The notes below the pieces were generated by a model. It searched no databases and was not told the origin of the DNA. It saw only the letters and a program-made list of their open reading frames with translations. This document shows, in pieces, positions 12,131-23,660 of a stretch of 64,000 bases of DNA. Each line of letters starts with the position of its first letter. The first letter of the stretch is position 1. Made by a program: the position numbers and the translations under genes. The stretch covers positions 385,383 to 449,382 of the forward strand of contig VWYX01000384.1 in the NCBI GenBank assembly GCA_013396525.1, written 5' to 3'. The stretch comes from Chaetorhynchus papuensis. Its lineage: Eukaryota > Chordata > Aves > Passeriformes > Rhipiduridae.

Positions 12131-13044
12131 TATTTATCTCACCAAGTTTTGAAAAACTTCACAAATGGAGTAAAGGCACAAATGGAGACTACAGCACCTG
12201 CCAGTAACTTGTCTCAGTGTTGGTTGTACTGATTAGAGAATTCTGGATACCCCATCTGAACTTTGCTCCCATTCAGTTGGCACATGCAGCACAGGAATTA
12301 TAGGAAAACCACAACCTCCAGAAGACCTGGTAACAGGTCAGCCAAAAGGTTCTGCAGGCTCCATGGACTGTCCTGGTTAGAGATTCTCCATCTGTGACAG
12401 AAGCTCAGACATCTATCCCACACCTAAATATGTAGAGGTGGGATTTCATGACCCAAAATTAATTGCCCCAAATAGCTACTTTTCAAAGAGGGAGAGTTCT
12501 GGTGTTCTTTAGGTCTGATGGTGCATTTGCCTCTTGTAGAAGCCTGAATAATCTGAGATATCTCAAAGAACAGTAAAAGTCTAAGTATAGGCAACTGAAA
12601 TCAGCTGATGTAGAACAGCCAAAGAGATTCACTTGGTATCTTTCTTCATAGTGGTTGAAGGGAGTTCTGTATTATTCCATTCTTGACAGCCTATCATGCA
12701 TTAGTCTCACAGGCTTCCCCGTATGCAGACATCAGACTGTGAAGTGATGTTTCCAAGAATTCTCAAGAGCTTTTGAAGGAAAAATGGCTATAACATTACT
12801 TTCAGAATTCCAGGCACTGCCAAAAATTTGGAGGTTTAAACCCAGACTTTTTTACTAGGATCTTTCCATCAAATAGGAAAGGAGCATTTGCATGTACTAT
12901 TCAAAACACTGAAATAATTGCAAAGTTTTCAATTAGAATATGTTAGATGATCCTAAGTGATTAGATTATAATTTTGCTATCACACAGCTGGACAACATAT
13001 GAAAATGCTAGAAAAGGGTATCCAGGAAAGTGAATTAAACTACA
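12131..13044. other. non-coding spacer
   Basis: Nothing recognised on either strand. Confidence 0.35.
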
Positions 13045-13083
13045 TTTTTTTTTTTTTTTTTTTTTAGTTTTTAGTTTTTAGTA
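13045..13083. repeat. poly(T) run with TTTTTAG repeats
   Basis: Twenty-one consecutive T followed by three tandem copies of a 7-base AGTTTTT-type unit. A simple-sequence tract. Confidence 0.9.
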
Positions 13084-13679
13084 GAAATAAATCTTTTGTT
13101 TGCAAGTCACAAATATCTTTCCTGTTCGCTTATAGAGATGAAGCACTATAAATGCCAATTTATTTTTCACCGTGAGGTTAGTCTTTGGAGTAATAGAAAA
13201 TAATTTTCCTTTTCTTTAATGAATAAATTATTGTGGGAGGCTCTGCATGATATTTGGATCCTGCATAGCTATTTCTTCTGATTATTAGCAGGATTTTACA
13301 TTTAAATTCCTGAAACATTATTAACTCATAATCATTTGCTTTCAGACCTTTCTGATAGCTTTGCTCTTTCATTAATTCCTTTTCACTGAGGTAATAGGGA
13401 ATTGCTTTGTTTAATGATTCTCTAAAGATCCAAGAATGCTAAATATCCTAATAAGGCAATTTTATTTCACAAATAATATTGCATTCACCAATATAATTAA
13501 ATTGTAATGTTTTCTGCAGAAGGCTATGTCCCTAGCAATGGGGTATGCAACATCCTAATCCAGAGGCAATTTTGGCAAAATGAGCTTGTCCTTTCCTAGA
13601 GCTAAGTATCAGTCAGTGGAAAATCATCAAATAGATTGTTTACTCTGAGAGAATATTTAATATCCCAAGAAAAAGATAG
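13084..13679. other. AT-rich spacer
   Basis: No gene, LTR or CR1 signature seen. Confidence 0.35.
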
Positions 13680-14150
13680 AAGAACCCTGATCACTGGCTT
13701 CCTGTGGAGCAAAATTCCCCACGAGTTCTCCTCCCATGGGCAGTTAAGATACTGAATCCCCTGAAGATATCCTTAAAGGTAAAAAGCTCATGGCCTGGCC
13801 ACTGTGAGGTGAGAATCTCCAACCCAGCCTTTCTGTGACTGAGCCTTCAGGCTGTTCATGGCCCCTGAGTCTTGCAGTGGGCTTTGTGTGTTCCCAGGTC
13901 TGGGCCATGGGGATGGTGGCAGAGAAGTCAGTCTGTGTGACTTGACAAAGCAGTGCAGCAGGGCCTGGTTTAACAGAGAGGATTAACACACACTGCAGTG
14001 GGTCTCCCCAGTGCTCCCTTCCAGCCTCTGCACAGGTGGGATTTCTCCTTGGGAGTGAGCTTCTCTGTATGCCCTTCTTGCTCCACACACTGTGTCCTTG
14101 AAGCTTTTCGGATATACCCCGAGGAATTTCTACCATCCTAATCTACTCAC
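13680..14150. other. GC-richer block of unknown origin
   Basis: A block of roughly 450 bases is visibly richer in G and C than its surroundings and carries a 130-codon open frame on the minus strand (13744-14136). The translation shows no domain that I recognise, and the plus strand has several splice-like sites. It could be an old exonised or retro-derived segment, a repeat that I do not know, or ordinary local composition. Confidence 0.3.
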
Positions 14151-17100
14151 CAGTAATACCTTTGTTTCGATACTCAGGGTTATGCAATAGTTGACAGCCT
14201 CCTTTGATTGTAGGCGCAGCCTCAGGAAAGGAAATTGTTCTCAAATTGTCTTCCCACTAATCAAAACTTCCTTGTGCTCTGCCAAAGAGTTCAAGTTTTG
14301 TCATTGTTTCGCCTTTCCTACTCGGTCCTTTTACAAAATGTTTCTTGATTGAAGTAGTTGAAAATTCTTCCAAAGAAAACCAAGAAAAACCTTCAGTTTG
14401 CATAGTAAAAGAGTTTACTCAGTGTTATATTTTGCCCTGAAATTAACAGAGGTCGCCTTGGACTTCTGCATGTATGTCAGAGCCCAGGTAAATGCATTTG
14501 AAATCTGTGATAAGAAATACACAGCCATGGAAATGGAGGAATAAATGAACTTGAAATTTTGGTATGTATTCCCTGCTCTATGGATCCACAGGCAGAGTCA
14601 CTTGCAGTTTAGAATACCTGTGGTTGATAACTGTGGCCTGCAAATTTATGAGCAATCTGAGAAAGATGAGGATATGCTGCTGTAGCACTCCAGCCTATAC
14701 CAACAGCAGAGCCCTTCTTCCAGTGGAAGGAAATATTACCCAAATCACAGCTAAGCCAAACAGCTTGAACTGGCAAATAATAAGTATTTTATAGGAACCT
14801 CAGGGTATGGCATGCGTGTAGTGTCGTAAACAGTCCAAGGATGTTCTGCTTGCATACAGTGTATTTCTATTCCCTGCAGCTTTAATAGTGACGTTTCCAA
14901 GCTGTGCATAAGCAGCAGTATAATAGGATCCCTATTTATTTCTCCTCCAGGAATGCTGTGCATATTTACTTGCTCATATTCCTTTTATTTCCCTCAGTAG
15001 CTTTGCTAGAAAACAAGTATTCGCTAATAATTTGCCTTTTCCGTCTGTTTATTTTAGCAAGCAGGTTAGATGTTTTTTCTTTTATCGATTGATAATTTTC
15101 CTTTATTTTGTTCTGACATTTTGCTTCCCTTCTTCATGACAAGAGTGTAATAGATGCGGACTCTGAAACAAGATGTCAAGGATGTCTTCTGTGTGTCCTT
15201 TATTAGTGAAATGTCTCAGTCTGGGAAGAAGGATGGTCCTATGAATGTTCATTCAGAAAATTGGATCCAATACTTGGTTCTGCTAAATGCCTCTTATTGG
15301 GTGTTCAGAGCCAAACTTGGAAATGTGAAGCAACTGCAGATAGACTCAAAATTCCTCGGAAAGGCTGTCAGTTCACATTATGCTGTCCAAGGCCAGACTC
15401 TGAGTGCTGTATTACCCTGATAAAGTTGCTGCTTATTTTGATCCCTAAATAGGAACTAAATTCTATGGTCATTCTTTTGTGTTTTCAAGGTTACTCAGAG
15501 GACCCTGTTTTATGTTTTTATGGGCTGTAGAATCCTGTCAAAGGAGCCAAAGAGGGTCTCTTCTTTCATTCTCAGCTCTTTCAGTTATTTACCTTGTAAA
15601 GTTTTCTGTTTCTACCTCACAAAGCAGCTTTGAAGTCTGTAAACAGAGATGTGAACCAAATAATCAAATCATCAAATGTTGGAGGGCATTCAAAATTTGT
15701 GAGTTTCAGTTTTTTCTCTCTGCATTTTTCTTAAGTCTCTATGGAGGCAAAACCCCAAACTTTAATCTTATCTGTAGTCTTGTCATCCACCAGCTCTAGA
15801 TGAGGCACACATGGATTTGCACCTCATTCCACATCTTAATTCTCTTTCAGTTAGAAGGGTATTCAGTATGATCAGTGACAGGAATAAGGGCAAGAAAAGA
15901 ATCTTGAGTAGAAGTGGAACTAGGTGAGATAATGAGGCACTATTTAATTCTTCAATATCATCTTTCAAGTGTAAACAACAATTTTTCTTATATTCCAAGA
16001 TGGAAATGAAACCACTCTATGGCCTCCAGGTATTCTCTTGTATTTGCAATAGTCATTAGATGTTCAACCAACCAGCAGTACATTCAAATTGAGCTTTTAT
16101 TTGCAATTTCATCTGAGCAAAAAAGCATCTTGAAAAATTTCAGGGTAAGCAACCAGCCAAATCTTTCTCCCCTTTCCAAACAGCTTGGAAGCACAGCTTC
16201 TGACAAGTCACTCTTTTCACCCTTCTTTCTGTTACTTTGTAAAACAAGCTTTTCACAAAGGAGAAAGGTTTGCCACAAAAACAAGGGTGTAATGTGTCTT
16301 GGATCTGTCTGAATGCAAGTATGACAGCAATACTGTGTTTTATATTGATTTTTGAGTTGTTAGTAAATGCTCCTGTATAAACAAAGTTTTCTTATATTTT
16401 GGGGAAAAAAAATACTTGTCATGGCTCAGTAAGTCCCGTAAACAAAACAAAATCACAGAAAAGGAAAGTAAATATGACTGTGCAAATTCCTGGATTTGGG
16501 GGAAAGAGGGATGAATCGGAACCTGAGAGATCTGTGAGTGATATTTCTGGATGCAGTTGTACACCTTTTGACAAAAAGGGCCTCATGCCTGTGTTCAGAG
16601 AGCCTTCAGAGTTGGCCCATGAGAATTTGATGAGAACAGCCTCTTTTCACACTTGCTAGGCAAATGCATGGAACCCTTGGCAAGTTTGAGGGAAAAGAGA
16701 AAATAATGTTTCTTTTGCAATCTCTTCTGAGTTCTTGGGAAGTGTTTCTGTAGACTTCTTCACAGTAGAGGTTTCTGGATGCTGGAATCCATCTCTTTTC
16801 CATGAGCTCTAAGCCATATGTCTAAGCTGCAGAGGAGGGAAAGAATTTCAGACACTCTACTATATTAAGCAGCTTTCCAGTCAGTTCCCAGGGCTGTCTG
16901 CTACACTGCATGGATTACTCTGCAGTGGCTAACACTTTCCAGTGGGACATTTCCTAAATTCCATGTAAATCCACCTGCCTTGGGTTTCTTCTTGGCCAGA
17001 TGTGCACTACTAGGGCAGGTAGCTAGCAGGAATCATGGGGATGTTGCTGGAAATTAGGACAGAACAACTTGAGCTAAGGTGCCTACCATGGGAGTTCCAG

Positions 17101-19828
17101 CTTACATTTTGGGAACCAGACATAGAAAAATAAATGTCTAGGCACTTCAGTCATTTATTAAAGCAAACATGAGACCTCTGTGGTGAAAGTTGCCAGAAAA
17201 TTGTAGTCCAAAGTGTAAGACATCCTTCAAAAATGTAGAATTTTTTTTCCTTTCAGTAATAATTCATCCAGATGAAGATCTCTTTTAAGTCCTCTCCAGC
17301 TACTTCATGGCTTTTCAGCTACAAAAACAAGCAGCATATCAAAACCAGCACTATTTTGAAAATTGACAGTTAGGAAAAATGATGAAAGATAATGCAGTTG
17401 CAGCAATGAATCAGATTAATATGGACAACATGGGGAACATTCCACCTACGCAGGGAGCAGTGCCTGATATCAGAGGGCTCTTTCATCTTTGATAACAAGA
17501 CCCAGTGGCTGAGAGCCAAACCTTCAAACTGGAAATGAGATGCAATTTTTTAGCAGGAACATACTTTAACCATTTGAACCGTTTACTAATAGATGTAGTG
17601 TATATGCCTTCCTCCAGAGCCCTTAGACCATAGGTGATTCTCACCCAAAATAAGAAGCGAGTTTGCAATGAACTGAAAATGACCAGGGTGATTAAAACAC
17701 TTCCTGGGTAAAATCTAGCCCCAAGTTGTGGAGATGATCAAATTGATAATGGCCTTAAAAAATAAATTTCTCTATAAGTGAGGAAGCAGCTAAAGGATAT
17801 TTGTGCTTTGGGAAGTCAGACTTTAGTCTGACTATTTTTGGTGAATTTTAGGAGCCTGAATATTGTAGAAAACTTACACTGTTCTGGAGTTATGTGATTT
17901 TTCATGAAAACAGAACTGTTAAGCATTTGAATTTTAATACTCTGGATGGACCATATTTCTTCTCAGGAAACACTGTTTTTAAAGTATATCTTTGTGTTAG
18001 ACACAACTTCCATTTTTTTTCTGTGCAAAAAATTTCTTCCTCTATTCTCAAGTTTTGTTTATTAACAACAAATCCTGGAGCTTTGGACACCTGCCCAGGT
18101 ATTCACAACAGATAATAAATTAAAACATTCTTTTACCTATGAAAAGAAATCAACCACTTCTTTGAGATGAACAACAAGAACTAAATAAACCTATATTTCT
18201 GTGGTGGTGGATAAATTACAGTATCTCAAACAAATAACTCTACCAAGTTCCATAACCTAGATTTGTAAAAGGCACCAAAGACCTGGATTTAGCAATAAAG
18301 AATCAACGAAAAACTTTCCTTACTCCAGTTAATATTAAGACATGCCTTTTCTTCTGTTACACAACCATTTTATACTGATCAGGTCTTCTTAGCGATCTTT
18401 CAAGGATGTGTCTACTTCATATGTGTTCAAATTTGTCCAAGAGACCTGACTCTTTTATGGATGGTATTTAGCCCTGGAAAAAACTTGCTAATGGGAAAAC
18501 TATTGCACATTTCTGCCCTTCCTAAACAGATTGATCAGGGAGGTGTCACCTCCTGCTTTGCCACGGACTCCACTGCAGACATAAGTATCAAAACTACTTC
18601 AATATCCAGGCACTGTGTAATTTAATCACGCTCAAAGGATTTCCATAATTGTATCCACAAACATTACTGCAGGATCAGCTTTCTGCTCCACAAGTTTCAA
18701 TTAGGATGTGCAACACACCAATGCATTAAAAAATAAAAAATAAAGAATGCTTTTATTCCTCTCATCTTCAAGAGGTTTTTATACAAATATTAGGCAAGTG
18801 AGCGCTGCCACTTCTCACTTTCTAAGCAGTTCCTTTTATAATGTTCCTCTCTCCTGCACTTCAAGTCATCCTTGTAATTTCTTGCATTTTGCTAAAGGCA
18901 CAAGGAACACAGAAGTGTACTGGAGATTGCTAATGAAATATGGAACCATTCACTGCTAACCTACACATAAAATATCTGACCTAGGCTGTTCACAGAGCAA
19001 AGATGTATCTCCTGTCTGCTAGCTGTTCAGAAAGCTATATGAAAACCACACTTAGTTTCAGTCTGCTTCCTGCCGAGTCAGGGGGGAATTCACTGACTGA
19101 GAGACACTGGCAAATTAAAGACATTTTCAGAAGTGAAGTGCCAAACATCTGAAAATCAAATTGCTTTCTGAATAGTGACATGAGATCAAGGCGCTAAACT
19201 TTTGATTTCTCAGTCTGAGAAATGTGGATTAAAAATCTCAATTGTCATGATACCTTGGCAAGTCTTGGAAAAATGGAAAAGAAAGGACTATTTAATTCTT
19301 CATGATCAAGAGATAAAAAAAATACAGAGGATTTTAAAATACTTAAAACATATTTAGAGCTAGATTCCAAATTATCAAGTACTTCTTCGAGACTTAATCA
19401 AACTCCAAATTAATGAGAAGAAGTGATTACTAGTTTATTCTGTTTAATATGTTATTCTCATGATGATTTTGTCAATTCTGGACTTGAATAGAAATTTAGA
19501 AGAATAAAACAGGAGAATGAACAAGGCTCCAGTACTAGTGAATTGAAAGAAAACATGATTTGTGGAAGGTACATGAAAGACAAGAAGGTGATTGCTAATT
19601 GCTACCTCTGATTTACTAAGATCAGTCAGGTTTAATCAACCTGAGTTTCTTCTCTAATCAAATATCTGAGTCTGTGAATGAGAAGTACTTTAAAAATGTT
19701 GTTCGCCTGAAATTAAGCAGGGCTTTGAACACATTGTCCAAGAAGTGCCCAGTAGGCAAACTGAGAAAATGCAGTCTGGACCCAAAAGTGCATGGAAAGC
19801 AAACTGGACTGCTGGGCCCAAAAGTTCA
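14151..19828. other. long AT-rich non-coding spacer
   Basis: About 5.7 kb with no CR1 tail, LTR signature, tRNA-like box or convincing exon that I could find. Many short open frames overlap on both strands (for example near 15.2-15.5, 16.0-16.3 and 17.9-18.1 kb) and look like chance. Confidence 0.4.
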
Positions 19829-19990
19829 AAGAATCATAGAATGGTTTGGGTTGGAAAGAAACTTAAAGATCATCTGGTTCCAACACACAGCCATGGGCAG
19901 GGATGGCACCCACTACACAAGGTTCCTCAGAGCCCCATCCCAGCTCGATCCGAGAGATGTTCTGTAGAGGCTGTAGTGGGGCACTGTGCC
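19829..19990 (-). mobile_element. CR1 LINE 3' fragment, minus strand
   Basis: AGAATCATAGAATGGTTTGG, GTTGGAAAGAAACTTAAAGA, TCATCTGGTTCCAAC and GCCATGGGCAGGGATGGCAC are the classic antisense CR1 3' end. The copy continues through a Cys/Pro-rich-coding stretch, CAGAGCCCCATCC, and then loses similarity. Confidence 0.9.
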
Positions 19991-20002
19991 AGCTCAGCTG
20001 GG

Positions 20003-20105
20003 CAAAAATCTGAACAACCTGATCTAACTTTGCCATTAGCTCTGCTTTGAGCATTGGATTACAAATCCTCCAGAGATTCTTCCTAATCTGAGTGCTTCTA
20101 GGAGG
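20003..20105 (+). mobile_element. probable CR1 3' fragment, plus strand
   Basis: CTGAACAACCTGATCTAACT, TTGAGCATTGGATTACAAAT and CCTCCAGAGATTCTTCC match the sense 3' region of CR1 (the part just before the terminal ATTCTATG repeats), although the terminal repeats are gone. It lies within about 15 bases of an oppositely oriented CR1 piece, so the two form an inverted pair. Confidence 0.5.
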
Positions 20106-21978
20106 TTAAATACTGAAAATTCACAACCAGCAGCTGGTTAACTGACACACTCTGCTCTTCTTGTTTGATTCTTTCTACAGGCATTTTCAAGGCTAACTTC
20201 AATGTGTTCTTCAAAATATCATTTTCCTGCTGTTGCTTTGTCTACAGCAAAAACAGTTTTCCTAGATGCCTAAACCAGGTTTCTTTGAATAATGAATTAT
20301 ACACCTTGGATGATAGGTTGCAGTCTATTGTCATGTTACACAGCTGTCTGGATATCACCAGGGAAGGAGATCTGTTCTTAACGGGGCTGTACGTTTTCCA
20401 GCCATTATTATTAGGCAACTTTCTCCAACAGGTGATTCCCCATCCGTTTTCTCTATGTAAAACTTGGTCAATAAAAGTTACATAGGGATATATGAGTTGA
20501 CCTTTCCAGCAGGAATCCATCAAAAGAGTTTTCTAACTTTCAAATAAGCAATGCTCACAATGGGAAATAAAGACAACATAATCTAGCTGTAAGAAAAATT
20601 CACAAGGGTTTAAGTGCTTGATCAAAGTTCATGGAGACTGTTAGTAACTGGAATAGGTGTTGGATCGTGGCTGTACTCAGGGAAAAGATAATTTTTGCCA
20701 TAATCCACATTTGTAACACATTCTGTGAGAGCTGTTTTGTAATGAAGCTGGGCCATTCCCTGAGTATTGAGATTGTTGAGTAACAATCCTTCCAGCTCAG
20801 TTGGCAACTGCACTAAAGACCATGATCATGAAGACACCTTTGCAGCAGGCAGTAGGACTGGGATGAGATGATGAGGTAGCAACATGCCACACTGTGCCCT
20901 CCACAAGCATGAAAGTACCAGGAACAGAGTATTGTCTGACTTCCCATGATTTTAAGCTTAACTCTTAGGGTAGCATAAAACTGCACCGTTATTTTGAGAC
21001 TTAATACTTGCTCTGATGAAATGTCTTAATATTTCATTTGTTATTTTAAAGAGCAATATCGGTAATTTTAAAAGCAATGGTTGCTCACATTACAGAATTT
21101 CCTCTCTGTTCTGCTATAGAACACTTGAAAAAGACAAGCTGCAGTATAAATGTTGGAGGCCACCTATCTCATAAATTTTATCCTGGTGATTTGAAAGCAA
21201 AAACTTCTGCTTAGTGACTTCACTTTCTCTCACTCCTTTTTTCACTTTTGTTCTAATTTTGGCTGGTGTATTATGATTTTCAGTCCCTTGTGGTGGGGCA
21301 TGTCAGCCCAAAAGATCATCCATACAGCTTTGAAACAAGAATAATATGAGTATCTGCAATATCAAACTTCTTTGTATAAGTTCGTAAATTCAGGAGGAGA
21401 ACAAAAACAAAGTACTTTGTCTTTGCTCTCTATTACCCCAGTCTTTTGGGTTAATAACCAGTCTCAAACAAATATGTACATTTTTCTGGAATTAAGATAA
21501 TTTTTTAAAAGCGCAATCATTTTAGACAGTATTAGAAATATAAAGCCCTAGTTCATAATCTGTGACAATATGATAAATTCTTTGCATTCATTGCCCACTG
21601 TTTAAAATAGGAGATATTAGACAGAGCTGGTTGAAGTTTAAGCACAGATACATTCTAGCAGTGCAATTACTAGGAAAAATAAATCAATTAGAATAGTTTG
21701 CTAACAAAGAACCATTAGATAACATATTTTCTCTTTCATTTATGAACATACGGTGGAGGATTCATCTTGTCTTGGCATAAGGACATTTCTGCAGAAGAAA
21801 AATGGGATTGACATTTTCTTTTTACACCAAGTTAAATTTCCTTATAAGATAATTATTTATGAAATACGATATGTAAGTTGATGCATGATCTCTGGAAGAG
21901 GTTACTAAAGAAAGAATAAAATTGATATTTTTAGCAGTAGTACATAAAATACACACTCAGGAGTGCTATAAAGAAAAT

Positions 21979-22026
21979 TGTCTGGTTACCAGCAGCATAG
22001 TTACTGTCTGGTTACTATCAGCATAG
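21979..22026. repeat. short tandem duplication, period 26
   Basis: A 22-base segment starting TGTCTGGTTAC and ending CAGCATAG occurs at 21979-22000 and again at 22005-22026 with two differences. A recent local slippage duplication. Confidence 0.85.
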
Positions 22027-22185
22027 GAGCTGATGTTGTGATAGCTGCTCTGCTGGGTGATATTGCTGGGATTTAACTTAGTACCTCTACAGAGAAAAAT
22101 ATCAGTTGTTATAGCTATAAAGCTCTGTTACCAACAGCTCTCCTCCTGACGGAATGAGTAGAGAGGGAGGAATTTGTTATGCTTT

Positions 22186-22240
22186 TTATAAATGTAACTT
22201 TCTATATAAATTACACTTTCTATAAATGTAACTTCTATTA
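22186..22240. repeat. short AT-rich tandem duplication
   Basis: TATAAATGTAACTTTCTATA is repeated with variation (TATAAATTACACTTTCTATA, then TATAAATGTAACTTCTATTA). A local slippage array of about three copies. Confidence 0.7.
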
Positions 22241-22929
22241 TCTGTATGATATTGTTCCTATTGATATGGAAATCACTTATTCATGTTGATGATAGGCCAC
22301 TGGGAATTATTGCCCTGGTACTCAGACTTAAATCTTGTCACAATCCTAAAACTGTTCAAACTGGGTTGAAAGCTGACACAGCCAAGATCTGATCCAAAGA
22401 TGTTGGATCGTCACCAGTACCAGGCTTCCCTTTTCCATAACCATCTCTTTCCATGGCAGGCATTATATCACCATCTAGTCCAAACTTCTTCCTATCTCAG
22501 ATATTGATGATTCACCACATTATTCCTTTATGGAGGCAAGAGTCTGTGACGAAAATTTGTCCTTTGGTATGAAGAAATTAGGAGAGAAGAATACTGCACA
22601 ATTTTATTAATTTCTCAAGTACATTTGCATTTAATTATTGACTAATCACTGTATTAAAACTGTCTTTCCCAACTGAATGACATTTAGTGCCCAGACCATC
22701 CATATGGGCTTTCCCTGTTAGACAAAAAAGGCTGAAAACCCCAGTAGGATTCACTGCAATGTATATTCCTTGGGTCTTGAATAACTAGAATAGATTTCTT
22801 TTCCAATTTTCTAATTATTCCTTTGAAATTGTAGGCTCTAGAACTACTAGTAGGATAATAATCATCTCATCAGTGCTATATAAGGAGATGGTTTTCTTTT
22901 AACTGCTGCCACATACAAGACTTGGAATG

Positions 22930-23660
22930 AGTGTTTTTGATGCATAAAACCACTGCAGAACCCACTGAATCTTTCTCTACTATTATCCCTATATATTTTA
23001 AATATCTTCTTCTGTAGTTCCTATTCCTCTGCTGTAGGAACGACCTGCATTCCCTATACTTATGTGGATAAAATTTTGCATTTACCTGAACTGAAAAAGC
23101 ATCTTGATTGAATACATCAGTTCTTCAGGTAGTCTTGGTCATTGTATCTGAGTGCTCTACTTCATCATTTTTCAGCATTCCTCTACTCTTTGTGCCAGTC
23201 ACATACTTCATTGACAGTGTTGCAATATTTACTACCAGATCATGGATAAAAATCTTGAGCAGTATCAGGTATATTTTCCATGGTGATTTTTCCCACTAGA
23301 AAAACCTGTAATTAAAATTCTTAATGAATAAAACCTCCTTAAAATTTGTCGGTTATACCATTCATCAGCTCCTCCTTGGTAATTCACAGTGCAATATTTT
23401 TAATTAGAATGTCACAAGGTTCTAAATCCTTACAAAAGTTTAAGTAATGTAATAATTAATAATGACTTGAATAATTCAGGCACTTTGGGCATCCACAAAT
23501 TGTAATTTCCTCAAAAATATTTCTTTCTTTTTTTTTTTTTTTTTTTAGCGACCGTAAAGTACTCTGGCATTACTTAAATTCAAAGCCCTTAATCTTCAGT
23601 AATCAAATTCCATTATTTCCCTTTGGCCTAGAAAAATGCAAATATTTTTTATGAAATACT
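22930..23660 (-). mobile_element. possible very old CR1/L3-like LINE relic
   Basis: Scattered phrases resemble the antisense strand of LINEs in the CR1/L3 group: a segment at 23225-23275 (GCAATATTTACTACCAGATC and ATGGATAAAAATCTTGAGCA) and one at 23395-23450 (an AATGTCACAAGGTTCTAAATC stretch followed by AAAAGTTTAAGTAATG). No frame is preserved. The call rests on weak remembered similarity. Confidence 0.3.
23528..23546. repeat. poly(T) run, 19 bases
   Basis: Uninterrupted T run preceded by TTCTTTC. Confidence 0.9.

Larger units (their letters stand above)
20106..22929. other. AT-rich non-coding spacer
   Basis: No recognised gene. It holds the short tandem duplications near 21979-22026 and 22186-22240. 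A faint CR1-like phrase at 22470-22490 (CCATCTAGTCCAAACTTCTT) is too short to call. Confidence 0.4.

Noticed and set aside
22465..22495. CR1-like phrase (CATCTAGTCCAAACTTCTTC)
   Set aside because: It is too short and isolated, with no neighbouring CR1 words on either side.
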